Origin: Magnimaribacter mokuoloeensis
GTDB taxonomy: Bacteria > Pseudomonadota > Gammaproteobacteria > Magnimaribacterales > Magnimaribacteraceae
Reading direction: 5' to 3'
Assembly (NCBI GenBank): GCA_041860225.1
Contig: CP151794.1
Coordinates: 744,001-808,000, forward strand
Length of the DNA stretch: 64,000 nt
The position numbers and the translations under genes were made by a program. Below are positions 9,580 to 18,640 of this stretch, one piece after another. Position 1 is the stretch's first letter. The number at the start of each line of letters is the position of its first letter. A model generated the notes under the pieces. It saw only the letters and a program-made list of their open reading frames with translations. It searched no databases and was not told the DNA's origin.

Positions 9580-10869
9580 ATGAAAAAATTATTATTTGTA
9601 ACTTTGATTTTGTGCTTCAACCTTCTTCATGCCGAAGAAAATAAAATAAATTTATTTGAATTATACAAAGAATTACACGCCAATCCTGAGTTGTCTTACC
9701 AAGAATTTGAAACTTCAGAAAAACTAGCTTTAATTTTGGAAAATATTGGTTACGAGGTCACTCGTAATATTGGAGGTAACGGTGTTGTGGCTCTTCTTCA
9801 AAATGGTGAGGGTAAAACTGTAATGTTAAGGGCGGATATGGATGGTTTGCCTGTGGAAGAAAAAACAGGCGCTACTTATGCCAGCACGAAGAAATCAGTG
9901 AATGCGGAAGGGAAAGAAGTGTTCACGATGCACGCATGTGGACACGATGTGCATATGTCAGTATTAATCGGGGCAGCAGAATACCTATTCAATAATCAAT
10001 CACAATGGCAAGGAAACCTATTATTAATCTTGGAACCCGCTGAAGAAGTTAGTGGTGGAGCTAGGAATATGATCAAGGATGGTCTATTCACTAAATTTCC
10101 GAGACCTGATTTTAATTTAGCTCTCCATGTAAGTTCTAATCTGCAGGCCGGAAAAGTAGGCTATCTTCCTGGATGGGCTATGGCAAATGTAGATTCAGTT
10201 GATATAACTGTAAAAGGACTTGGTGGTCATGGAGCTTATCCTCACACTACTAAGGATCCCATAGTCTTAGCTGCAAATATAATCACCCAACTGCAAACTA
10301 TAGTGAGCAGACAAATTGCTCCAACTGATCCGGCCGTTGTGACTGTTGGGTCAATTCATGGAGGAACAAAACATAATGTCATACCTAATGAAGTTAAACT
10401 GCAGCTAACGTTGCGCTCATATACCGATGAAGTAAGAAATGAAACCATATCCTCAATTGAAAAAATTGTAAGAGGTTCAGCAATTGCTGCAGGTTTAGAT
10501 GAAGAATATTACCCCATAGTTGAAATTAAAGATGAATATACACCCGCAGTTTTCAATAATCCTGATCTTGTAGATAAACTTCAACAGAGTTTTGTTAAAA
10601 GTCTAGGATCTGAGAACGTTATTAAGGTATCGCCAGTTATGGGAGGTGAGGATTTTGGAATGTTTGGAAGAGTAGAACCTATTATTCCTACTGCCTTGTT
10701 TTGGCTAGGCGCAGTCAATAAAAGAGTTTATGAAAAAGCTTTAAGAGAGGATTTGACCCTACCTTCTTTACATTCAGATTTATTTTTGCCTGATGCTGAG
10801 CCAGCTATAAGAACAGGAGTAAAGGCAATGACAAATGCTGCTTTAGATTTATTTAAATCTGAAGATTAA
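9580..10869 (+). CDS. M20 family amidohydrolase, exported
   Basis: I place the start at the ATG at 9580 because it opens a clear signal peptide (MKKLLFVTLILCFNLLHAEE); the open frame extends to 9529 but that adds 17 residues before it. The mature part is an M20D amidohydrolase: LRADMDGLPV, MHACGHDVHM (metal ligands), EPAEEVSGGA and GGEDF. Such enzymes cleave N-acyl amino acids or related amides. The exported form suggests use of external amide compounds. Substrate unknown. Confidence 0.9.
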   Translation: MKKLLFVTLILCFNLLHAEENKINLFELYKELHANPELSYQEFETSEKLALILENIGYEVTRNIGGNGVVALLQNGEGKTVMLRADMDGLPVEEKTGATYASTKKSVNAEGKEVFTMHACGHDVHMSVLIGAAEYLFNNQSQWQGNLLLILEPAEEVSGGARNMIKDGLFTKFPRPDFNLALHVSSNLQAGKVGYLPGWAMANVDSVDITVKGLGGHGAYPHTTKDPIVLAANIITQLQTIVSRQIAPTDPAVVTVGSIHGGTKHNVIPNEVKLQLTLRSYTDEVRNETISSIEKIVRGSAIAAGLDEEYYPIVEIKDEYTPAVFNNPDLVDKLQQSFVKSLGSENVIKVSPVMGGEDFGMFGRVEPIIPTALFWLGAVNKRVYEKALREDLTLPSLHSDLFLPDAEPAIRTGVKAMTNAALDLFKSED

Positions 10870-11279
10870 AGTGCTCCGAGATGTTTGGGTCTGACAAATT
10901 TAGATAGAATATATCCTGTCATAAGCCAGTTCAGAGATTCTCCAACCACCTTGATAAAACTCCATACTAAATAATTATCAGCCCAAAATATATCTATTTG
11001 GCTATATATAGAAAATGCACTACCCAGAAGAAAAATAAATAAAATTCTTTTCTTTGGTGAATCTAACAAAGTTATGACCCTATGCATTATCCAAGTAAGA
11101 ATAAGTATGACCAGGAACTTAAAAAAGAAACTATAAAAATAACTTAAAAGAGTTAAATTACTTTGGAAATCAGTGGGTGCTTGAGAACTAATAAAAGAAT
11201 TTTTGGCGATATTAAACCCCAATATACCCGCAAAAAAATTTGCGGTTGAGGCAAGAAAAATACCAAAAAATAGTCTCAT
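10866..11279 (-). CDS. Hypothetical four-helix membrane protein
   Basis: The 137-residue protein consists almost only of hydrophobic segments (about four helices) with few charges. I do not recognise a family. It follows recR directly on the same strand, so it is probably the last gene of the dnaX-recR transcript, and overlaps the amidohydrolase end by 4 bases. Confidence 0.7.
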   Translation of the reverse strand: MRLFFGIFLASTANFFAGILGFNIAKNSFISSQAPTDFQSNLTLLSYFYSFFFKFLVILILTWIMHRVITLLDSPKKRILFIFLLGSAFSIYSQIDIFWADNYLVWSFIKVVGESLNWLMTGYILSKFVRPKHLGAL

Positions 11280-11894
11280 TTATTCTTTTCCTCTGAGATC
11301 TTGTCTTCCACTGAAAGCATGCATTATTGTTCCTCGATCAACATACTCTAATTCTCCTCCCAAGGGAACACCTCTAGCCAATTTGGTGACTTTAAGTTCT
11401 GGAATATCTTTGAGGTTATCGAATATGAAGTGAGAGGTTGTTTCTCCTTCGAGAGTGGAGTTAGTTGCAAGAATAATTTCATCAATATCATCGTTTTTTA
11501 CTCTGGAAAATAATTTATCTAATGCTAGTTCATCGGGTCCAATATCATCAATAGGTGATAAGTGGCCATGCAAAATAAAATAATGTCCGTTAAATTCATT
11601 ACTTTGTTCAATAGCGAAAACATCTGAAACTGATTCAACTACACATATTTGCTTATTATTTCTTTTTTCATTAAGACAAATCTGACAAGTTGTGGATTCT
11701 GTGAATATTCTACAATTTGAACATTTATCAACTGACTCTAAAGCTTGCCCAAGTATAAGAGCCAGTGACTGTCCTGCATTTCTATTCCTTTCCAAAAGGT
11801 GCAGAACCATTCTTTGAGCAGATTTAGGACCTACACCAGGAAGACATTGGAAAGCTTCAATTAGACTATCAACAAGAGGACTTACATTACTCAC
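11280..11894 (-). CDS. recR: Recombination mediator RecR
   Basis: RecR works with RecO (and RecF) to load RecA on gapped DNA. The 204-residue protein has the N-terminal helix-hairpin-helix (FQCLPGVGPKSAQRM), a four-cysteine zinc finger (CSNCRIFTESTTCQIC) and a Toprim domain with VVES and the ATNSTLEGE stretch. The length is standard. It overlaps dnaX by 4 bases; the ybaB/ebfC gene that usually lies between dnaX and recR is missing here. Confidence 0.97.
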   Translation of the reverse strand: MSNVSPLVDSLIEAFQCLPGVGPKSAQRMVLHLLERNRNAGQSLALILGQALESVDKCSNCRIFTESTTCQICLNEKRNNKQICVVESVSDVFAIEQSNEFNGHYFILHGHLSPIDDIGPDELALDKLFSRVKNDDIDEIILATNSTLEGETTSHFIFDNLKDIPELKVTKLARGVPLGGELEYVDRGTIMHAFSGRQDLRGKE

Positions 11895-13522
11895 TTTTCT
11901 GTTCTAGGCTCTATAGAAGATTCAATTACTTTCGCGCCAAAAGCCTCAACAAGACTTTGAACATTTGGGTCATCTTCAATTTCTTTCTGGGCATTTCTAA
12001 GCTCTGTCTTTTTTTCTTCTTCCTTTATCTTATTGGGAGACGCTTCAGAATAATCTCCTACTTCCAAGAATAGATTGCAAGGTATGCAAAAGAAAGAACT
12101 TAAGGCGTCTTGGAGTTGTTTTCTATGCTTTCCACTAAATAAATTAAGTTTTTCTTCAGGCATAGACAGGTAAATGACAGTTTCATCAACTTTTATAAAG
12201 TAACAATGCGAAGCAAGTTGTTTAGTTCCTGGATCTAAAGCAAGCTGTTCAAATATGTCTTTCCAATTAGTAGAAGATATTTCAAGAATTATTTCTTCTG
12301 CATCTTTATCTTCTTTATTGTTTCGATCTTCTAAAGAAGATTGTTTTATATTTTCATCCTTAACTACTTCTTTTAAGGGCTCAATGTCCTTTTTGCCTTC
12401 TTTTGAAGATTTAACTTTTTTTTTAGATTGTTCAGGTTGATTTGGGATAAAGGAAACCATTCTTAAAAGAGCCATATCAAAACCTCCAGACAAACTAGGG
12501 GCTAATTCCATATCTCTTTTTGCGATTAGTCCTATTTGATACAAAAGCTGAAGGTCTTCTTCTGAAAGAATGTTCATTAATTCAATAGCCTCTTCTTTAT
12601 TTAAATTAATCTCTTCAAGAATTTCATCAGAAACTTTTGCAAAAGCTAAGAGCTGGATTGTTTCTAGCAAAAGGTCTATTAGTCTTAAATAATCGACGCT
12701 AAGTTGACTTATCTCGTGTAAATTATTCAGTAAAGATTTAGAGTCTCTTTCAGCAATATCTTTCAAAAGTTTTAACACATTATCTGAGGGCAGAGTTCCT
12801 AACATTGATGCCACTTCCGAATCAGAAAGCCTTCCTTCACAAAAGGCAATTGCTTGATCAGTAATAGTTAAGGAATCTCTAAGACTGCCTCTTCCCGCTC
12901 TAGCAATTTGCTCTACGGCAGTTTGGTCAAATTCGACGTTCTCTTCTTTTAAAATATAGGACAATCTATCTACCAATTGCCTATTGGTAAGATTTTTTAA
13001 GTTGAATTGTAGACATCTAGAAAGAACAGTAGCAGGAATCTTTTCGGGTAATGTAGTGGCTAAAATAAAAATAACATGTTCTGGTGGTTCTTCTAGAGTC
13101 TTTAGAAGCATATTAAAACTTTGTGTAGAAAGCATATGCACTTCATCCAAAAGATAAACTTTATACCGTGAAGAGCTTGGCATATGCATGACTGTCTCTA
13201 AAAGTTGTTTTGTGTCATCAACTCCTCTACTTGAAGCGGCATCAATTTCTTGAAAATCCATAAAGCTACCTTCAGAAACAGATAAGCAAGTGGAGCATTC
13301 GTGACAAGGTTTGGAGTCTAAACCATTCTCACAGTTTAAGCTTTTAGCCAAAATTCTTGCTATCGTGGTTTTCCCAACTCCTCTAGTTCCACTCAACACA
13401 AAAGCTTGGTGAATCTTATTTTGATCCAAGCTATTGCAAAGGGCTTGAACTACATGTTCCTGACCAACAACTTCTGAAAAGTCATTTGGTCTCCATTTTC
13501 TTGCTAAAACTTGGTAACTCAT
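11891..13522 (-). CDS. dnaX: DNA polymerase III tau/gamma subunit
   Basis: DnaX is the ATPase of the clamp loader. The 543-residue protein has Walker A GTRGVGKT (45-52), zinc cysteines 64, 73, 76 and 79, Walker B LLDEVHML, and the three clamp-loader domains up to about residue 360. A lysine-rich linker and a C-terminal tau-type region follow. Codons 367-369 lie in a run of nine A (coding strand) where a -1 slip would bring TAA at once, giving a 370-residue gamma-like product (see findings). It starts the dnaX-recR operon. Confidence 0.96.
   Translation of the reverse strand: MSYQVLARKWRPNDFSEVVGQEHVVQALCNSLDQNKIHQAFVLSGTRGVGKTTIARILAKSLNCENGLDSKPCHECSTCLSVSEGSFMDFQEIDAASSRGVDDTKQLLETVMHMPSSSRYKVYLLDEVHMLSTQSFNMLLKTLEEPPEHVIFILATTLPEKIPATVLSRCLQFNLKNLTNRQLVDRLSYILKEENVEFDQTAVEQIARAGRGSLRDSLTITDQAIAFCEGRLSDSEVASMLGTLPSDNVLKLLKDIAERDSKSLLNNLHEISQLSVDYLRLIDLLLETIQLLAFAKVSDEILEEINLNKEEAIELMNILSEEDLQLLYQIGLIAKRDMELAPSLSGGFDMALLRMVSFIPNQPEQSKKKVKSSKEGKKDIEPLKEVVKDENIKQSSLEDRNNKEDKDAEEIILEISSTNWKDIFEQLALDPGTKQLASHCYFIKVDETVIYLSMPEEKLNLFSGKHRKQLQDALSSFFCIPCNLFLEVGDYSEASPNKIKEEEKKTELRNAQKEIEDDPNVQSLVEAFGAKVIESSIEPRTEK
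12411..12424 (-). promoter_or_regulatory. Candidate slippage/frameshift site in dnaX
   Basis: The coding strand reads TCT, then nine A, then GTTAAA. In the normal frame this is S-K-K-K-V-K. A -1 shift (or one extra A in the transcript) reads AAA-AGT-TAA, adding one Ser and stopping at 12413-12411. This lies just after domain III, where gamma forms of DnaX end or slip in other bacteria (E. coli ribosomal shift, Thermus transcriptional slippage). Efficiency cannot be judged from sequence. Confidence 0.5.
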
Positions 13523-13562
13523 TTCGATAACGTTAGTATAAATTAACTAAGATGAACTTATA

Positions 13563-14024
13563 TCAATTTTCCTTATTTAATAGATCAAAAGCTTTGTCTA
13601 TGTCTTGAAATTCAAACCCACGATAATTTAAAAAGCTTTTTAACTTTAGAATATCTTTAGTTTCTTCAGGGCTTTTACCATTCATCTTCTTTTTTAAGGC
13701 TTCCAATGCGTAAGAAGACCAATCAGTTGTTGCATCTAAAGAATAAAAAAGATTTTCCTGAACACCTCTTTGGATTAATTCATTCTTAATTCTCAAGGGC
13801 CCAAATCCTCTTCTTTTTCTGCTTTGGAAATAACTCTCAGCAAATCTTTCATCACTTATCAATCCATCTTTTTCTAGCTCTTGAATTGATTGAATAAGCA
13901 TCTCTTTAGATTCAACCCTTCGAGACATCTTGCGATATATTTCTTTCGAAGAATGCTCTCTCCTTGATAGGAAATCCATAATTTTCAGTCTAATGTCTTT
14001 AGGTTCTTCGAGAATTTTTACCAT
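13563..14024 (-). CDS. recX: Regulatory protein RecX-like
   Basis: The 153-residue protein shows the RecX triple three-helix repeat pattern: MDFLSRREHSSKEIYRKM, IQELEKDGLISDERFAESYFQSRKRRGFGPLRIKNELIQRGV and a third repeat. RecX modulates RecA filaments. No recA lies in the window. It is a single gene upstream of dnaX on the same strand, divergent from the iron alcohol dehydrogenase. Confidence 0.88.
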   Translation of the reverse strand: MVKILEEPKDIRLKIMDFLSRREHSSKEIYRKMSRRVESKEMLIQSIQELEKDGLISDERFAESYFQSRKRRGFGPLRIKNELIQRGVQENLFYSLDATTDWSSYALEALKKKMNGKSPEETKDILKLKSFLNYRGFEFQDIDKAFDLLNKEN

Positions 14025-14087
14025 TAAAGTATATTATTCATTAGAATATTTTATACAAGATACAATCATTATTATCGGGAGGAAATA

Positions 14088-15218
14088 ATGCAACTCAACT
14101 ATCTAAATAAACCCCATTTTGAAAATGGAGCTATCAAAAGCATATCTCAAGTTCTGGAGGAACATGGAATCAAAAATCCATTAATTTGTACTGACCCTGG
14201 TCTAGCAAATATAGGCATGTCAGATATGATTAGAAACTTACTATCAAATGAGCTTTCGCCATCTTTTTACGAAGACACACCTGCAAATCCTACAGAACAA
14301 GCTGTTAATGACGCCTTAGAAATATATAAACAAAATGGTTGCGATGGTGTTGTTGGATTTGGAGGTGGCTCTAGTATGGATTTAGCTAAAACTGTTGCGC
14401 TAATGGCCAATCACGAAGGAAATGTTGTTGACTACTCAGTAAATGAAGGAGGAGTTGAGAAGATCAACCAGACAATGCCGATGATTGCCATTCCAACTAC
14501 TTCAGGAACAGGTAGTGAAGTTTCCTTGGGGGCTGTCATCATAATGAACGACGGAAGAAAGCTTATTCTGGCCAGCGACCATCTTAGACCAACAGCTGCT
14601 ATATGTGATCCAGAACTTACTTTGGGCTTGCCTCCTGTTTTAACGGCGGGTGCTGGCATGGATGCTTTAACACATTGTATAGAAGCAGTAATGTCACCAG
14701 TTATTGACCCACCTGCCGAAGCGGTAGGATTAGATGGAATAGAAAAAGTAGTCAGAGAAGAAAGCTTAATAAGAGCTGTGAAAGATGGGCAAGATAAAGA
14801 TGCAAGATGGAATATGATGATGGCTTCTACAGAGGGTGCAATGGCATTTTCTAAAGGACTTGGTGCTGTTCATTCAATGAGCCATGCTTTAGGAGCTGAT
14901 CAAGAATTAAGACTGCATCACGGTACTCTTAATGGTGTCATTCTTCCTACAATTCTGAGATTTAATAAGGATCATGTAGGTGACAAATATGCAAGAATTG
15001 CTCGCGCTATGGGGAAAGATGAAAATATAGATTTAGCGGGAGAAATAGAGAGATTAAATGCAGATATAGGCTTACCTAAAGGTCTTGCCGAAATGGGCGT
15101 GACGGAAGAAATGATTCCTCATCTAGTAGCTCACTCAATGACAGATCCTAGCAATGCCACTACTCCAAGACTTCCTACTCAAGAAGAATGGGAGAAACTG
15201 TTTTTAGAAGCTATGTAA
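14088..15218 (+). CDS. Iron-containing alcohol dehydrogenase
   Basis: The 376-residue protein has the group III alcohol dehydrogenase features: GFGGGSSMDLAK (NAD(P) binding), PTTSGTGSE, and the metal ligands in DALTHCIEAV, HSMSHALGA and LHHGTLNGV. Members oxidise or reduce alcohols and aldehydes with NAD(P). A strong ribosome site (GGGAGGA, 14076-14082) sits 5 bases before ATG, better than at most genes here, which suggests high expression. Substrate is unknown. Confidence 0.92.
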   Translation: MQLNYLNKPHFENGAIKSISQVLEEHGIKNPLICTDPGLANIGMSDMIRNLLSNELSPSFYEDTPANPTEQAVNDALEIYKQNGCDGVVGFGGGSSMDLAKTVALMANHEGNVVDYSVNEGGVEKINQTMPMIAIPTTSGTGSEVSLGAVIIMNDGRKLILASDHLRPTAAICDPELTLGLPPVLTAGAGMDALTHCIEAVMSPVIDPPAEAVGLDGIEKVVREESLIRAVKDGQDKDARWNMMMASTEGAMAFSKGLGAVHSMSHALGADQELRLHHGTLNGVILPTILRFNKDHVGDKYARIARAMGKDENIDLAGEIERLNADIGLPKGLAEMGVTEEMIPHLVAHSMTDPSNATTPRLPTQEEWEKLFLEAM

Positions 15219-15219
15219 T

Positions 15220-15432
15220 TTAAGCGAAAAAAAGATAGTTAAGGCAATATATAACTACAAAAAGCCCTAGAGCTAAAGTTATACAACTACGGAAGGAGAA
15301 CTTTCTAGTTGACCAGTCAATGCGATCATCCCTTTCTCTCTGAGCCTTTGATGCCCTCATCTTCCCTAGATAGAAGAATGTAGCCAAAGATAAAATAGCT
15401 AATCCACCAAAAATGATGGTGTTTAGATCCAT
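15220..15432 (-). CDS. Small two-helix membrane protein
   Basis: The 70-residue protein has a membrane helix at each end (about 6-22 and 50-68) and a basic/charged middle (KMRASKAQRERDDRIDW). No family recognised. It follows the Bax inhibitor-like gene without a gap on the same strand, so the two are probably one transcript. Confidence 0.65.
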   Translation of the reverse strand: MDLNTIIFGGLAILSLATFFYLGKMRASKAQRERDDRIDWSTRKFSFRSCITLALGLFVVIYCLNYLFFA

Positions 15433-16194
15433 TTAATTATTGCTTCTAAGTTTGGCCAGTAATCTTAAAATTTCTAAATACAGCCACACCAAAGTGACCA
15501 TTAAAGAGAAGGCTCCAAACCACTCCATATGTTTTGGCAAACCATTCTCTGAACCTTGTTCAATAAAATCAAAGTCCAGCACTAGATTTAATGCGGCAAT
15601 ACCAACTACGAACAAACTAAAACCAATACCCATTATTCCATTTGAGTGAATGAATCCAATGCCAGACCCTCCTCCAAAAACCATCATGCCAATATTAACT
15701 ATATACAATAGTGCTATTCCAGCAGTAGCGCTCACAATCATTAATCTAAAGTTCTCAGTAGGCTTTATGATTCCTGTTTTGTAACAAACGAGCAGAGATG
15801 CCAGAGTACCAAAAGTTAAGCCTATAGCTTGAATTGCTATTCCCGGAAATTGAGCTTCAAAAAAAACTGTTATCCCGCCTAGGAAAAGACCCTGGCTGGC
15901 AGCATATATTGGAGCTGTAGTAGCAGCCATTGTGGGTCTGAAAATAGTTACGAGAGCTAAGACAGCCCCAATTCCCATGCCAGTAAACATTAAGATTGGA
16001 TTAGGTATATTCCAGCTTATTGCAGCAGTTGCAAAACAAAGAGCTAACAATATTCCAGTCTTGTTAACCGTACCGTCTAGTGTCATTTTTTCTGACACCG
16101 GCAAGTCTCTAAATTGAGCATCGCCTTCAAATTTATTTCCAAATACAGGATTACCTGATCTTCCAAATGTATCTAATGCTTGATGTTTCGACAT
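15433..16194 (-). CDS. Bax inhibitor-1/YccA family membrane protein
   Basis: The 253-residue protein has about seven membrane helices after a polar N-terminus. The segments PIYAASQGLFLGGITVFFE, LVLDFDFIEQG and EWFGAFSLMVTLVWLYLEILRLL match the BI-1/YccA family (the COG4760-type bacterial branch). Relatives act as proton-sensitive calcium leak channels or bind the FtsH protease; the role here is not known. Confidence 0.85.
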   Translation of the reverse strand: MSKHQALDTFGRSGNPVFGNKFEGDAQFRDLPVSEKMTLDGTVNKTGILLALCFATAAISWNIPNPILMFTGMGIGAVLALVTIFRPTMAATTAPIYAASQGLFLGGITVFFEAQFPGIAIQAIGLTFGTLASLLVCYKTGIIKPTENFRLMIVSATAGIALLYIVNIGMMVFGGGSGIGFIHSNGIMGIGFSLFVVGIAALNLVLDFDFIEQGSENGLPKHMEWFGAFSLMVTLVWLYLEILRLLAKLRSNN

Positions 16195-16209
16195 AAAATT
16201 AAATCTATA

Positions 16210-16719
16210 TTAAAAAAAACTTATTATATTATCTATTCCCAAAATCAAAATAGCCAGCGCTATTGTCCATATAAAACAAGCAGAAATTGAGCTAATGAGA
16301 AATACAGGTTGTCTCATTGCCGAAATGCCTGCAATAAATGGTATGAAAGGACGAATAGCAGGAATTAGCCTACCAATTAAAATACCACTCCAACCATATT
16401 TATTGAAAAAATTTTCTCCTCTTATAAATAAGGCTTCTCTTTTTTTTAGGAAGTCTAATTTTTTAAGCTTAGGACCAAAAAATAGACCTGAGTAATAGCT
16501 AGCTGCATCTCCAATCCATGCACCTATTCCAGCACCTAAGCAAATATATATAAGCTCAATATCCGCTTCACTTAATCCTACTGCAAACAGCAATAGGATA
16601 ACACTAGGCCAGATAGCTCCAGAAATAAAGAAAGCTTCTAAAAACGCTATCAAAAACATAGCAAATCCTGCATATTCAGGATTACTGATAATCCAATTTA
16701 AAAACTGTTCTGAATTCAT
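16210..16719 (-). CDS. DedA family membrane protein
   Basis: The 169-residue protein has the DedA (SNARE-associated) pattern: GAWIGDAASYYSGLFFGPKL, then KYGWSGILIGRLIPAIRPFIPFIAG with the conserved arginines and proline, and four to five hydrophobic segments. DedA proteins are linked to lipid-carrier (undecaprenyl phosphate) flipping and membrane homeostasis. It is somewhat shorter than most members (about 200). Confidence 0.88.
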   Translation of the reverse strand: MNSEQFLNWIISNPEYAGFAMFLIAFLEAFFISGAIWPSVILLLFAVGLSEADIELIYICLGAGIGAWIGDAASYYSGLFFGPKLKKLDFLKKREALFIRGENFFNKYGWSGILIGRLIPAIRPFIPFIAGISAMRQPVFLISSISACFIWTIALAILILGIDNIISFF

Positions 16720-16765
16720 TTAAGTTAGGATAATTATTTAGAAAGTTTAATTTTAAGGTAAATTC

Positions 16766-17317
16766 ATGATAAAGAAATGGAAAAAGAAATCTTCTAAGTA
16801 TTTACTCAGTAATAAGATTTTTAAAATGAGAGAGGATTTAGTTACATCACCTAAATTGGGATCGGATCATAGTGTATGGGTAATGGAAGTACCAACATGG
16901 GTAAATATCATCCCACTCACGACAGATGGGGAAGTGATTTTAGTCAATCAATATAGGTTTGGTATGGATAAATCATCACTTGAAATTCCCGGAGGTATGG
17001 CTGATTTAAATGAAGATCCTATGGAAGCAGCAATAAGAGAATTAAAAGAGGAAACTGGCTACGAGGCCAAAAAGGTCATAGAAATAGGAAGAGTAGAATC
17101 AAACCCTGCAATAATGTCTAACCATACCTATACTTACCTCGCATTAGATTCTGAGAAATCTTGTGAGCAAAACTTAGATGGAACAGAAGATATTGAAATT
17201 GTACTTAAACATATTAATGAAATTCCAGAGTTAATAAGAAATGGAGTTATCGAGCATGCGCTTGTTGTAAGTGCATTTTATTTTTATAACCTTTATCTAT
17301 CTAATGACAAAAATTGA
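16766..17317 (+). CDS. Nudix hydrolase (ADP-ribose pyrophosphatase-like)
   Basis: The 183-residue protein has a full Nudix box GGMADLNEDPMEAAIRELKEETGY (G.....E.......RE..EE.G). The preceding VNIIPLTTDGEVILVNQYRFG and the following ESNPAIMSN segments resemble ADP-ribose pyrophosphatases. The reaction is cleavage of a nucleoside diphosphate linked to another moiety; the exact substrate is inferred. It overlaps the yqgE gene by 14 bases. Confidence 0.9.
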   Translation: MIKKWKKKSSKYLLSNKIFKMREDLVTSPKLGSDHSVWVMEVPTWVNIIPLTTDGEVILVNQYRFGMDKSSLEIPGGMADLNEDPMEAAIRELKEETGYEAKKVIEIGRVESNPAIMSNHTYTYLALDSEKSCEQNLDGTEDIEIVLKHINEIPELIRNGVIEHALVVSAFYFYNLYLSNDKN

Positions 17318-17870
17318 AGGTCAAGCCCTAAAAGGGAAAATACTTTTCTTCTCTCCCAATGAAACTGGAACATCTTACTTTACAGATTCCTTAATTTTTA
17401 TATGTGATCATAATGAACATGGATCACTTGGATTGATATTCAATAGACCCCTCGATCTAAAGCTAAAAGAACTGTTTGAAGGAATGAAAATAAAAGGTTT
17501 GGATGTAGAAGATGGAAATGTTTTTCTAGGAGGTCCAGTTAATCCTGGAGCTATATTCATCCTTCATAGCGCAGATAAATCTTGGAAAAATACACTTCAG
17601 GTCAGTAAGAATATCAATATGACCACAGACTATGAAGCAATAGAAGATATAGCTCGTGGAGAAAGTCCTGAAAACTTTATCCTAACTCTTGGTTATACAG
17701 GCTGGGGGCCTGAGCAATTAAATGCAGAGATTTCTGAAAATGCTTGGATGAGCTTCGAGGGAGACTTTGATTTGATTTTTAAAACAGATCCTTCCAGCCA
17801 AATAAATGAAATGTCTAAAATTGTTGGTTATGATATTAGGATGATAAGCCCTGATTATGGAAATGCATGA
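17304..17870 (+). CDS. YqgE/AlgH family protein (UPF0301)
   Basis: I chose the ATG at 17304 (MTKIEGQALKGKILFFSP) because family members begin just before the 'G..L.A.P' strand; the frame opens at 17271 but the extra part is hydrophobic read-through of the Nudix end. The motifs LGLIFNRPL, VFLGGPV and GYTGWGPEQL...ENAW are typical of YqgE. Function is not established. It overlaps both neighbours, so Nudix-yqgE-SGNH form one operon. Confidence 0.92.
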   Translation: MTKIEGQALKGKILFFSPNETGTSYFTDSLIFICDHNEHGSLGLIFNRPLDLKLKELFEGMKIKGLDVEDGNVFLGGPVNPGAIFILHSADKSWKNTLQVSKNINMTTDYEAIEDIARGESPENFILTLGYTGWGPEQLNAEISENAWMSFEGDFDLIFKTDPSSQINEMSKIVGYDIRMISPDYGNA

Positions 17871-18640
17871 ATATGAAAAGAATTATATTAGGAACCCTTC
17901 TCTTAACAGTTTTAGGCTGCTCAGAGGATATTAAAATTCTTGAAGAAAGAATAAAGGCACAAGCTGATAGAAATAATACAGAAATATCTGTAACAGATAT
18001 AAAAAAAACGGCACTATTTTTAGATGCTTGGGGTAAAGAAGATTACTATCAAGAAGACATCAATAAATTCAATGATCAAGATTTAATCGACTTTCCAGAA
18101 GATGTAGAAGTTTTGTTTACAGGAAGTTCAAGTATAAGATTTTGGAAATCTCTTGAAGAAGATATGAGACCTCTTAAGGTTCTAAATAGGGGTTTTGGTG
18201 GAGCGCACATAGTGCATGTTAATTATCATTTTGAAGACGTAGTGAGTCGTTATAATCCTCAAGCAATTGTTTTCTTTTGTGGAACAAATGATATTACTGC
18301 CTTAAAAACTGCAAAAGAAACAGTTGAGGACTTCAAAATATTTCAAAATAAGGTCCGTACCAATCTACCCAATGTTCCCATTTTTGTCATAGGCATTAAA
18401 CCCACTCCCGCAAGAGAGTACATAGAAGAAGAGGAGCTTGAATATAACAAACTTATAGCTGACCTTGCAGCAGAGGATGAGCTACTTTCTTATATAGATA
18501 TTTGGGATGCTATGCTCTCTGAGGAAGGAGAACGTATCCCCGAACTTTTTGTAGAGGATGGACTGCATATTAATGCTAAAGGCTATGAAATATGGACGAA
18601 ATTGGTCAGAGAAAATCTAAAGCAGCGTTTCAATCTCTAG
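17867..18640 (+). CDS. SGNH/GDSL hydrolase lipoprotein
   Basis: The 257-residue protein has a lipoprotein signal (LTVLGC). The four SGNH blocks are visible: FTGSSSIRFW (nucleophile Ser), NRGFGGAHI (Gly), FFCGTNDI (Asn) and DGLHINAKGYEIW (Asp/His). SGNH enzymes are esterases or acyl hydrolases acting here outside the inner membrane. It overlaps yqgE by 4 bases and the convergent PhyH gene by 11 bases. Confidence 0.9.
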   Translation: MNMKRIILGTLLLTVLGCSEDIKILEERIKAQADRNNTEISVTDIKKTALFLDAWGKEDYYQEDINKFNDQDLIDFPEDVEVLFTGSSSIRFWKSLEEDMRPLKVLNRGFGGAHIVHVNYHFEDVVSRYNPQAIVFFCGTNDITALKTAKETVEDFKIFQNKVRTNLPNVPIFVIGIKPTPAREYIEEEELEYNKLIADLAAEDELLSYIDIWDAMLSEEGERIPELFVEDGLHINAKGYEIWTKLVRENLKQRFNL

